From assembly GCA_003116975.1 (NCBI GenBank), contig BGKB01000047.1:124001-188000 (forward strand): DNA of 64,000 bases, written 5' to 3'. The position numbers and the translations under genes are program-made. Of this stretch, positions 18,792 to 27,582 are shown piece by piece; position 1 is the stretch's first letter, and every line of letters starts with the position of its first letter. The DNA is from Aurantiochytrium sp. KH105 (Eukaryota; Sar; Bigyra; Thraustochytrida; Thraustochytriidae). The notes beneath the pieces were generated by a model that saw only the letters and a list, made by a program, of their open reading frames with translations, ran no database searches and had not been told where the DNA came from.

Positions 18792-20903
18792 TTAGGCCAG
18801 GGTCACGAGAGGGGAACGCTCAATCGCCTGCCACAGATTGGAACCATTGAGCAACATTTCCACTCGGCCACGGAAAATGTTAGGACCGAGGAAGCGAATA
18901 AGATGCATGACAAGGTCTGCACTCGCCGTCGCGACGAGCTGGTTTTCATCTGCCAGTGAGCGAATCATCAGGGGCAGGAGTCCCTCCAGGTAACGCTTGA
19001 AGCCGCGCTTGCCGAGCGATTGACTCAAAGGCACAAGCTGCTTGAAAATGGTGACACGTAGCTCGCGCGTGGCCTGCGAGGACTCGAGCGCGCGCTGCAC
19101 GGCATCCATCATCGAGGCGTCGACCTTGGAGGCATCGTAGGCAGCAAGTTCGCGCAAGAGGTAAATTGCGCCATCCGTCTCTTCCCACGGCCGCTTCGGC
19201 CGCGAGTACCCGTGGTCCATGCATCCTACGCCACGGCGCTTGAGCTTTGGTGCAAGGGAACCGCACGAGAACAGCTGCTGCTCCGAGTGCATGGGGTCAG
19301 CCTTTGCGCGACCCTCGCGTAGGTCAACAAGCGAGCCCGAGACAACAGAGACCGGTTGTGACTCTGCACCAGCCATGACGCGCGGCGACGATGGGCGTTC
19401 GGGTAGCGAACTTGAAGTTGACTTGGGACTGCTGCAGCCGTCGCTGCTGTCTCCGCTCCCGTGGTCGTGGTTCGCATGAGGATCTGGAGCGTGAACGCGT
19501 TCAAGCAGGCCAGGTAACTTTTCCATGATGCGCGCCACGCCCTCCTCCTGATACGCGCGAGCGGCGTTACCCAAAGCCACCGCAGAATCCTCGCGGACGG
19601 ACCAAATATTATCCGAGAGGTGCGAAAACCAAAGGGTGTAGAGCTCGTCAATCTGTGGGCGCGACTCATCTGGGAAACTGCGCACAAAATCACCCGAGGC
19701 CACGCACGCCGCATCGCGCACAGGCCACGAATCATCGCGGAAGCAATCAAGCAGGGCCTTGAGTAGCTTGTCAATGTGCGGGCTGAGAGCATCCCGGGGA
19801 ATCTTGGTCGCGAGCTCCGCAATCGAGTGGCACGCCGCCTCGCGCACGCCGTGGTTGTCTGCGGCGGACTGGGCGCAGTAAAAGTCCACCACAGGACCGA
19901 TGTGCGCGCAGACGACGGCAACACCCCCTTCTCCGAATGAAAGCGTCCACGTTTCTTGCGAGTACAAGCGTACACCCATGGCCAGATAGTACCTATTGAG
20001 GCACATGCGCGGAACGAGAAGGTCCATGTGGGGTGCACGCGCTTCGCTCTGCAGTCCCGTCATGAGTTTGCGCACAGCCACGGATGCGGCGTAGCGCACT
20101 TGGCTCCAGTTATCGCTCAAGCCGCGTGCAATGGCCTGTACCATGGCCTGAATCTGCTCATCGCTCTGCCCCCCATTGCCTGCGAGAATCGCCTCCACCA
20201 AGACACCACAGAGATCGTACCCTACTTCACGCACGTAGCGATTCTGGTGCACGAGAGCGCGGTCGGATACGAGCGACAGCAAGAAGCCGTCCCGGTCGAG
20301 CGTGTGGCCATCGCGGACAAAGGCTTTGCCGTATCCGCGCACGAGTGCCTCGAGACCGCGCATTGAGGTCTCGAGGGCTTTCCAGCCGATCGTCTCGTGA
20401 ACAAGCATGGGGACTGCCGTAGATGTTTGCACAGCGAGCTCAGCTTGGGTCGTGGCGCGTTCGGACTCGTCAAGGTCAAAGTTCTTGTCGACAATGTCGC
20501 AGAGCACGGATCCGAAACGAGCCCACGTTGCGGGGCCATCTCGGTGCGCGAGCGCCTCCAGCACTTTCACCACGCAGGAGCGTACGCGTGGCTCGCGGTC
20601 CTCGAGATTTGTTTGCGCGCTCTCGCTAAGAAGATGGACGAGATTTGTCTCGGCGCTCGCTGGTTCGTTTTGGCCCGCGGGCTCCTCAAGGCCAAGAAGA
20701 GCGCCGCCCACCAGGAGGCCCGTGGCGCGGCACTCCCACTGGTTCGCGGATAGCAGCGTTGCAAGCGCGTCATAGGTGCTTGAAGGTTCGCACGTGCCCT
20801 GGTCGAGCGCCGCGAGGAGCGCCTCGGCAGCGTCCACCTCCGACGCGCTCGCTTCACGCCGTCGCAGCGAGCGGACGGCCGACGTGCACGAGGTAAGGTC
20901 CAT
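18792..20903 (-). CDS. HEAT-repeat protein
   Basis: A 703-residue, all-helical protein. HEAT repeats are clear in the middle: LSPHIDKLLKALLDCFRDDS followed by WPVRDAACVASGDFV, then LWFSHLSDNIWSVREDSAVA and LGNAARAY, with each second helix carrying the V.R.AA pattern. Similar repeats occupy about 30-410 and 560-700, separated by a disordered Ser/Pro/His-rich insert (about 465-545). Such solenoids are scaffolds for protein binding; no catalytic motif, signal or membrane segment is visible. The start at 20903 is the first ATG; the frame continues 17 codons upstream only to a GTG. It is divergent from eIF2B gamma. I cannot name the orthologue, and a role in assembly or transport complexes is only a family-level guess. 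Confidence 0.8.
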   Translation of the reverse strand: MDLTSCTSAVRSLRRREASASEVDAAEALLAALDQGTCEPSSTYDALATLLSANQWECRATGLLVGGALLGLEEPAGQNEPASAETNLVHLLSESAQTNLEDREPRVRSCVVKVLEALAHRDGPATWARFGSVLCDIVDKNFDLDESERATTQAELAVQTSTAVPMLVHETIGWKALETSMRGLEALVRGYGKAFVRDGHTLDRDGFLLSLVSDRALVHQNRYVREVGYDLCGVLVEAILAGNGGQSDEQIQAMVQAIARGLSDNWSQVRYAASVAVRKLMTGLQSEARAPHMDLLVPRMCLNRYYLAMGVRLYSQETWTLSFGEGGVAVVCAHIGPVVDFYCAQSAADNHGVREAACHSIAELATKIPRDALSPHIDKLLKALLDCFRDDSWPVRDAACVASGDFVRSFPDESRPQIDELYTLWFSHLSDNIWSVREDSAVALGNAARAYQEEGVARIMEKLPGLLERVHAPDPHANHDHGSGDSSDGCSSPKSTSSSLPERPSSPRVMAGAESQPVSVVSGSLVDLREGRAKADPMHSEQQLFSCGSLAPKLKRRGVGCMDHGYSRPKRPWEETDGAIYLLRELAAYDASKVDASMMDAVQRALESSQATRELRVTIFKQLVPLSQSLGKRGFKRYLEGLLPLMIRSLADENQLVATASADLVMHLIRFLGPNIFRGRVEMLLNGSNLWQAIERSPLVTLA

Positions 20904-22002
20904 CGCCCTTGCGATGTGCTTGTTTTCTCGGTCTCCGCTCGCTCGCTCGCTCACTTACTCGCTCGCAAGTTCAGGCTCGGGTAGCCGCACTTGATCGCCG
21001 TGCGACTATCCGTCCGCTGGCGCAAAGGGACTGGCCGCCTGCTCGTACTCCGCTTGCGCTGCGTCCCTCGATGATCGCAGTGGTTTGCTTTCGCTTCTGC
21101 TTTTGCTTTTGCTTTTGCTTTGTGTGTGCGGGCGTGCGTGCGTGCATGTATTCACTTGTAGTAGCAGGCGCCGCGAAATCGCCGTTAGAGCGTAGGAAGC
21201 CCACAAGCCTTCATGATGCAGGGCAAGGTGCAGCCTGCGACAACGCGAAAGCAAGTATGTAGAGGCTTTCTTTTTCTCTTCCCGCGCAATCCGTACTGCC
21301 TCGTTTCTGGACTTTGCTTGATTGCTTGTTTGCGTGCATGCATGCATGAAACTCCATCGATGCAAATACCAACATGCTTGATGAACCATCCTTTGCACGT
21401 TTGCTAGCGAACGACTCGTGGTTTGCTCGATAGGCTTTCATGAACGAGCAGAATGACCTTACTGCGAGATTCTTGTTCTTTTCCTTCATCAAACTGCGAC
21501 TGCAAATGCTATCGTCATCTCTCCAAGTAACTCTGGTTTACTGGATCTCGCCATGCTCGCGAGAAGAACGATTGCAGATGCCGGGGCCCAAAAGCAAGGG
21601 GCACTTTGTCATTGTGATTGATCTCATTTCGCGTTCACAGATCACAGATTTTTCTTAAAAAGAGGCAATGCGCTCGAGCGCCACCGCAACGCAACGACAC
21701 AGACAGATCTCTCCTTGCACTTTGACAATTGCCCTTTTTCTTTTCTTTTTTCGCGTTTTTTTCTTCTTTTTTCGAGGGCCAATGGAAATGGCATTGGCGC
21801 CCAAATCCCAAGCTCGTCATACACTCTCGCGACACGGTGCAGAGCAACTCCGCAAGAGCGCGACGGACTGCTTACCCGCCGGAAACACTCCGCCGTGATC
21901 TGCGCGCGCGTCGTCCTTGACTTGCCGCGAGACAGCGGAGGCGGAGGCGGCAAAGGACCTCCATCGTCCACGGCCCACCATATATCCCACGCGAGCAGCA
22001 CG
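20904..22002. other. 1.1 kb divergent intergenic region
   Basis: Lies between the HEAT gene and the eIF2B gamma gene. Holds a TTTTGC hexamer run (about 21091-21121) followed by GTGTGTGCGGGCGTGCGTGCGTGCATG, a GCATGCATGCATG run near 21335-21347, and an ATATAT box at 21980-21985 some 20 bp before the ATG. No gene supported. Confidence 0.5.
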
Positions 22003-23451
22003 ATGGCGACCCCGAGCGACGGACGCGACGCCACGGCTGGCGAGGGCCCGCAGACGGGAGCTCTTGGGAATGCGGAGTTTCAGGCGCTGATCCTGGCCGG
22101 CGGTCCTGGGTCAGGGCTCTATCCCTTGACCCAGTCGAGCCCGAAGGTCCTGCTCCCGCTCGCCAACCACCCGATGCTGTACTATCAGCTCATGGCATTG
22201 GAAAAGGCCGGCTTTGCGGAGGTCATTGTTGCATGCACAAAGCAGCAGGAAGAAGAAATTGCCAGATATGTGTCGCAAACGTATTCGGGGCAAATTCGAG
22301 TGGATCTTGTTGGGCTCAGCGAGCCGGATGGTGACGCCCCCGAGGCCGAGGCTGGCACGGCGCAGGTCCTGCGCAGAGTGCGCGACAAAATAACCAAGGA
22401 TGTCTTTGTCGTCTCTGGCGACGTCGTCACGATGGCCAGCCTCCTCGATCTGGCTGACCTCCATCGCACCAACGATGCTGCTGTGACGATGCTTTTGAAG
22501 CAACACCCCAACGTACAGCTCAAGGAGCAACGATCCAAACTTCGCAAAATGAACAAGCAGGTCGTTAATTATTTCGGTATTGTGCCCGAAGGCACATCTT
22601 CCAAAGGAAAAACACACGGCCGCGTTGTCCTCATGAAGAGTGCGGCGCAGGAAGACCCCGTCGGCGTGACGAAGCAGCTCTTGCGCCGCGAACCTGGGGT
22701 CAGGCTGCATTCTGATCTCTTTGACGCGCACATTTATGTTCTTCGTCGCTGGGTGCTCGAGCTTCTCTGCAGCGACGGCGAGGATATCGCTAGCCGGCGC
22801 GCAAGCTCCATGGCCACCTTGCGCACAGACTTTTTCCCTTTTGTTATCAACCAGCTCCAGCCCAATGCTGCCAACCCTGAAGTGCGCGCGCTTACTGCCC
22901 GCCTGATCAACCGAACGGGGTTCTCTGCATCCACAACTCCTTCCGATCTCGCCGACACATCCGAGTACACGATTGGCCGCACGGCTGCTCAACGTAGCGC
23001 AGAGAAGATCACGTGCCAAGCCCTTGTGCTCCCCGCTACAAGCGTCACGTTCCGCGCCAATACGCTTTACTCGTATGCGCTGGCGAACCATACTCTTGCG
23101 AACCTTCCACGGGGCGCGCCAACCCCTTGGCCGCGCCCTCGAGCGGCACCCAAGTTCAAGGAAACCATCATCGGTGAGTCATCAGAGATTGATGAGACGG
23201 CCTCCATTCGCAACTGTGTCATTGGTGCACATTGCAAGATTGGGGCTGGCGTAGAGATCTCCAACACTGTCATCATGGATCACTGCACCATTGAGGCCAA
23301 CGTGTCCATTCTCAACTCCATTCTTGGAGAGCAATCCTTTGTCCCGGAGGGATGCTCGCTCACGGAGATTCAGCTCCAACACGGATGCTCCATCTCGCCT
23401 CCCGGTCTCGTTCTCAAATCTCAGGCATACACCAAGATTGACTTTAGCTAG
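22003..23451 (+). CDS. EIF2B3: translation initiation factor eIF2B subunit gamma
   Basis: A 482-residue subunit of the pentameric guanine-nucleotide exchange factor that reloads eIF2 with GTP. The N-terminal half is the nucleotidyltransferase-like fold: LILAGGPGSGLYPLTQSSPK, LPLANHPMLYY, and DVFVVSGDVVT. The last 95 residues are a left-handed beta-helix with hexapeptide rungs (IGESSEIDETASIRNCVIGA and the rungs after it), as in the gamma and epsilon subunits and GDP-mannose pyrophosphorylase. The HPMLYYQL and VNYFGIVPEG blocks and the absence of a C-terminal W2/HEAT domain favour gamma over epsilon. Length is close to the usual 450. The start is the only ATG before the fold (ACG-ATG-G). GDP-mannose pyrophosphorylase is the main alternative and less likely. 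Confidence 0.85.
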   Translation: MATPSDGRDATAGEGPQTGALGNAEFQALILAGGPGSGLYPLTQSSPKVLLPLANHPMLYYQLMALEKAGFAEVIVACTKQQEEEIARYVSQTYSGQIRVDLVGLSEPDGDAPEAEAGTAQVLRRVRDKITKDVFVVSGDVVTMASLLDLADLHRTNDAAVTMLLKQHPNVQLKEQRSKLRKMNKQVVNYFGIVPEGTSSKGKTHGRVVLMKSAAQEDPVGVTKQLLRREPGVRLHSDLFDAHIYVLRRWVLELLCSDGEDIASRRASSMATLRTDFFPFVINQLQPNAANPEVRALTARLINRTGFSASTTPSDLADTSEYTIGRTAAQRSAEKITCQALVLPATSVTFRANTLYSYALANHTLANLPRGAPTPWPRPRAAPKFKETIIGESSEIDETASIRNCVIGAHCKIGAGVEISNTVIMDHCTIEANVSILNSILGEQSFVPEGCSLTEIQLQHGCSISPPGLVLKSQAYTKIDFS

Positions 23452-23598
23452 CAAACTCATTTTTTTTTCGGCCACACCCCGAAGCGGACTGTTTTGTTTG
23501 ACTTCACTTTTGTTTTTACAAAAGCACCTGCGATGGACAGGACAATTACTACGATCGTAGAGGTTTCATGACACTTTTGATGAAAGGCCTATTTGTTG

Positions 23599-24681
23599 TC
23601 AACGTGAAGACGACTCTTTCTCTTCCGTGAATAGATTACAGGTCTGTCGCATTGCGATGGCTTCGAGAACTTGCCGCTCATGTGCCTCGCCGCCGTCAAG
23701 TAGACCTCGCACCGCGCCGTTTCCAAAAAGCACTGAAATACTGTATAAGAAATGAAAATCGCTCGTGCACGTCTCTTGAACGTCGCGCAGCTGCAGTGCG
23801 TCCCGGGCGCTTTGCCTTACTCGCTCAAGCAAAGCGGCTGCCGATTCGCATTGACCTCGAAATGGTCGAAAGTACGCACGTCGCTGGGCATGTACATTGA
23901 CCATGCCAAGTGGCTCCCACGGTACAGAAACGGTGTTTCCTCGCTTGCGCTGTCGAGAAAAAGCTGATAATTTGCGACCCTGAATTGTGAAAGCCCTGAC
24001 TCTCTTTGGTGCGCGCGTGACGAGACACAGAATATTATCATCAGAACGGCCTCTGTCCTCGAACAACGCTGCGCATGCCATAGTTGCTGTGAATTGATGT
24101 TGGGGTGCTTTGAAGATGATGCAGCCGATCACATCGAGGCCCATTGCTCGAGCCACAGATTGGCCTCGCGCGAGATCGCTGTCCTCCAATACAAACTTTA
24201 CAACGAATGCATGCGGGCCTTGCATCTTACCGACCAAAAGCCCCACATCTTTTCTAGCGTTTCCTGCAAGTCTTGGCCCAAGAAATACATGCAATGCGCC
24301 GCAATCGATACTCATGTGTTCGTGTTTGGGGAAAAGTACCTTGGCATCGGGTTTTCTGGGCCACATCGAACACTCGAAGTCGGCATCACTCCCATTGTTG
24401 TGATCACCATCGCCTTCGTCGTCTGTATCGTTCTCGTCTTCGTTGTCACTATGCTCGCTTCCTTTGACCTGATTGAGCAAATACACTTGAACTCCAGAGA
24501 CGAGTTCGTAGCGATCCTCGAGCGGCCTTGCGCCCTGCGGATCGAGGCAGAGATCCTGATCCTTTTCCGGGACGCCGGTACGTTTAAGGACCTCCCTGCG
24601 CAGAGCGCGGAGACTTCGGCTATCAAGCTCGATTCTCCGAAGACCTCGCGCCCAATGCAGGCGCACAACCGTGCCATGCAT
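23599..24681 (-). CDS. NPL4-like protein: ubiquitin-like domain plus MPN-like region
   Basis: A 360-residue protein with a clean ATG. Residues 1-72 look like a ubiquitin/UBX-type beta-grasp (VVRLHWARGLRRIELD, LEDRYELVSGVQVYLL). Residues 74-100 are a poly-acidic linker. From 110 on, the order of blocks resembles the MPN region of NPL4, the p97/CDC48 ubiquitin adaptor: HEHMSIDCGALHVFLG, DVGLLVGKM, VVKFVLE and ARAMGLDVIGCIIF. No JAMM metal motif is seen, as expected for NPL4 rather than a deubiquitinase. At 360 residues it is much shorter than NPL4 (about 600) and lacks an evident zinc-finger block and full C-terminal domain, so it may be a divergent paralogue. The gene converges on eIF2B gamma with 147 bp between stops. 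Assignment is moderate. Confidence 0.6.
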   Translation of the reverse strand: MHGTVVRLHWARGLRRIELDSRSLRALRREVLKRTGVPEKDQDLCLDPQGARPLEDRYELVSGVQVYLLNQVKGSEHSDNEDENDTDDEGDGDHNNGSDADFECSMWPRKPDAKVLFPKHEHMSIDCGALHVFLGPRLAGNARKDVGLLVGKMQGPHAFVVKFVLEDSDLARGQSVARAMGLDVIGCIIFKAPQHQFTATMACAALFEDRGRSDDNILCLVTRAPKRVRAFTIQGRKLSAFSRQRKRGNTVSVPWEPLGMVNVHAQRRAYFRPFRGQCESAAALLERVRQSARDALQLRDVQETCTSDFHFLYSISVLFGNGAVRGLLDGGEAHERQVLEAIAMRQTCNLFTEEKESSSR

Positions 24682-25308
24682 CTTGGCAAATTTGCACTAT
24701 TCGAGCGCCCTTTGAAAGATCCGTTACGGTACAAATTACTATCAGCCGCCGCCAAGCCGCCTGAGCCACCCGCACGGCGTGCCAACTACTAAACTACCGT
24801 AAACTTTTCTCTCTCACAGTCAGGTATAGGTTGGTTGAGGCCGTCAGGTTTCCTTGAGTCGGAGTCGTGACTTCTATGTGTAGTGCGGGCGTCGGTCGCA
24901 AATTGCGGGCTAAAATCCGGTGCTTCTACAACGCTCCGAGACGAGGGGACAAGGGAGGGGAGTCGGGTCCGATGTCTCACCCTTCTTCCTGACAGGAATT
25001 CCCGGTCCAGCCACGCGGACATTGATCGTTCTGAAACGATCGTTCGACGAAGAAGTTTGCACTAGGCCAAGCGTAGGCGGACCTATGGAGTAGGCGATTG
25101 AGCCAACGCGTTGTGCGACCTTTTGTTTTTGTTTACTGCCACCACTGACCACCACCGCTGCCAGTGCGAACGAAAAACAACCTCGCGCATCATCCATATT
25201 TTTGTCCTACATAGAAACAGAGAGACAGTCAAAAAGACAGACAGACAGACTCCTTTCTCGGAGCAAATTACGCCTTCGCCTCAGTTGTTGGCGAGGCAGG
25301 CTAAGCTG
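24682..25308. other. divergent intergenic region
   Basis: Lies between the NPL4-like gene and the seven-helix protein. It contains an AACGATCGTT inverted repeat at 25033-25048 and an AGACAGACAGACAGAC run near 25232-25250, 60 bp before the ATG. No gene seen. Confidence 0.5.
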
Positions 25309-26532
25309 ATGGCAAGCTTCGATTGCACAGAGGCCAGCTGGAGCGATGGCCTCGATGGGCAGATTGTTCAAGGCGTCAGTTTGGCGCTGTGCGTTGCCTA
25401 TGCCCTGGAGCTCGTCATCTCGCTCAGTGCGGCATGGCGATTTCTCTTGGAACGATTCCATGAGCGGAGAGCAGTGGTTGCTGCAAAGGGACAAGCTTAT
25501 CAACCTGACAACGCGCCAATGAAGAATCAAAACAGGCGCTCAAGCGATGCGGCATCAAGTGTTTCAAGTTTACCAGCACACAAGAAGGAAAAAGGAATAA
25601 AGCTTCCGCACAAAATTTTTGGACTTTGTGGTCTTGCGAGTGGCATGCAGGTCATACTCTGGGCGATGTTCGTCGACGCTCGCCATCACATTGCCGTGTG
25701 TGAGCGTGGCGTCGTTTTTGCAATCACCTTGACCTACACACTCACAATGGCAACCGCCTTCCACACTGTCGCAGTCTTTTTTGTCGCGCTGCGACGCATT
25801 ATCTCGATGCAGGCACGCAGGCGTGTCGGAAGGGAAAAGCAACTTCTCGTTCGCATCATGCTTGCACCTGGATATGTCGTCAGTGCATTGATTCCTCTCC
25901 TCATTCTGGCAGGGGCCCTTCTCGACATTGTTGTTGTGATACGCATACTCAACATTGCGCACGCCGTGCAATGTCTCCTTGTCGTCTTGCTCACGAGAAA
26001 AGCATTTCGCCGTGCGGCAGAGACGCTCGAAGGCGCCATCGCTCTATCTCTAAAGAGTGCGGGCGGCACAGATACCGCACGCATCTCAACGCTCCGCAAG
26101 CTCCGCCATAAGCTCATCGCGACCGGGCACTTTCTGATCGCCTCTACTTTTTCCGTCGCGGTTGCACAGCTGGCGACAGCGTTTTCAACTGTGCTGCAAA
26201 CGAGTCCTCATGCAATATTTTGGCTCCTATTTTGCGTCGGTGCTGCAATTTGCGTGTGGAATCTGCTTTGTTTTGCTGTCTTTTGGCCATCGCGTGCCAA
26301 AGCCAAGCGCTGGCAAGTGCAGCGCTCGTCCCTTGACCAGACCGCTCCCGGGAATGGTAGTGTCGTGCTTTCTACAAAAAGGGTCAGCGTGGTCGACAGT
26401 GTGGTCTACACGCCGTCGCCAAAGAGGCCCAGCATGATCGATAGTCTCGACAGGAAAGGGAGCACCAGCACCGAGACGCCCTCGGGTGTAAAACCCGAGC
26501 TTGAGATCTCCAATGACGAAGCGTCGTCCTGA
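25309..26532 (+). CDS. seven-helix integral membrane protein, receptor-like
   Basis: A 407-residue membrane protein. Seven hydrophobic segments are visible: about 17-37, 103-122, 134-160, 185-215, 217-237, 280-302 and 305-330, with an extracellular-sized first tail and a cytosolic C-terminal tail of 75 residues. This fits a G-protein-coupled-receptor topology, but I recognise no class signature (no DRY or NPxxY), so the family is open. The tail carries two near-identical blocks, KRVSVVDS and KRPSMIDS, each with a basic residue two or three before a Ser, as preferred by AGC kinases. The first loop is long and Ser/Asn-rich. The ATG at 25309 is the first in frame. Topology call good; receptor role is inference. 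Confidence 0.65.
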   Translation: MASFDCTEASWSDGLDGQIVQGVSLALCVAYALELVISLSAAWRFLLERFHERRAVVAAKGQAYQPDNAPMKNQNRRSSDAASSVSSLPAHKKEKGIKLPHKIFGLCGLASGMQVILWAMFVDARHHIAVCERGVVFAITLTYTLTMATAFHTVAVFFVALRRIISMQARRRVGREKQLLVRIMLAPGYVVSALIPLLILAGALLDIVVVIRILNIAHAVQCLLVVLLTRKAFRRAAETLEGAIALSLKSAGGTDTARISTLRKLRHKLIATGHFLIASTFSVAVAQLATAFSTVLQTSPHAIFWLLFCVGAAICVWNLLCFAVFWPSRAKAKRWQVQRSSLDQTAPGNGSVVLSTKRVSVVDSVVYTPSPKRPSMIDSLDRKGSTSTETPSGVKPELEISNDEASS

Positions 26533-27582
26533 TGATAATAGTGAGTGCGCGCAAGTCAACTTTGAGATGCCATAACTCCCACGTGAAGCGCTGCAGCGCG
26601 CGACCACGTCTCACTGCCGGCGGTTGCCGGCGTGCGGCCACTGCCGGTGGCACCAAAGACTTTTCCTGCCAAAATCTGACCTTTGAGTCTTTATAGTAAG
26701 ATCCGGATGTGTTTGCAATCTCCTGAGTACGATTCACTCTTGGTTTCGACCCGCTCACCCGCCGGGCCGCCAGCTGCGACTGCGACTGCGACTGCGCATG
26801 TAGATGCGACTGCGACTGCGACATGCGAACGAGAACAACTTCGCGAACAACGAACTTCCTGCCCATGATCATGCTTTTCCTCGGGCTTTTCCCCGGCCGC
26901 GTGCCGCCAGCGCCATGCGCCTCCCGCACCAGCCCGAGTCTTGAACGCTCGTGACCATCTCGGTCATCTCCTCTCCCCGAGCCAACAACTCTTTTAGCCA
27001 ACCGAGCCCAGCCGCGGCCGAGCCCAGCCGAGCCCAGCCACGGACTATGCGCGCCACATCATTCCTTCTCTCGTTCGCAGATCACCTGCCAGTTCGCAAA
27101 CCCAGAGCCAGCCACAGGTGCTTTTGCATGGTTGCTGTTGTTGTACTCGATTGCTATGCTACTACATCCGGCGGCGAATTCTCGCAAGCGCCGCTCGAGG
27201 GACCCGCAATCTCGGAGCCCGGCCTCGGCGCCTCGCCTCGCTCGCTCGGAGAGTCTCTCGCGGCGTCCACCCGTGCAGGCCCGCCCGCCTGCCGCGGTGT
27301 GGCGCGGCGCAGGCGGCGGCATTCCCGCATCCGCTGCGGCCGGAGACGCGGCGCGAGACTCGGCTCGGGCTGGGCCGGCGGCGCTGGGATCGTGGAGGAG
27401 CTAGGCCGATCGAGGCCGCGCTAGGCGGTGATAAATCTCCATCGCGCAGAGCAGACGGAGCTGCGCGCGGGCAGAGCCGAGGCCGGGGCGCGCAGGGCCG
27501 CGCGGAGAAGGGCGGCGCGGAGAAGGGCCGCGCGGGGCCGCAGAGGGCGGAGCGGACGGCGCTCGCGCGCGCGGTCGCGGAG
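26533..27582. other. 1.05 kb intergenic region
   Basis: Holds a TGCGACTGCGAC hexamer run (26770-26822) and repeated GAGCCCAGCCG at 27001-27040. It is very GC-rich from 27200. The frame in front of the Rad16-like ATG stays open from 27118, but contains no ATG. No gene supported. Confidence 0.5.

Noticed and set aside
27118-27582. In-frame extension upstream of the Rad16-like start
   Set aside because: It contains no ATG, is extremely GC-rich and Arg/Ala/Gly-biased as expected of noncoding GC-rich DNA.
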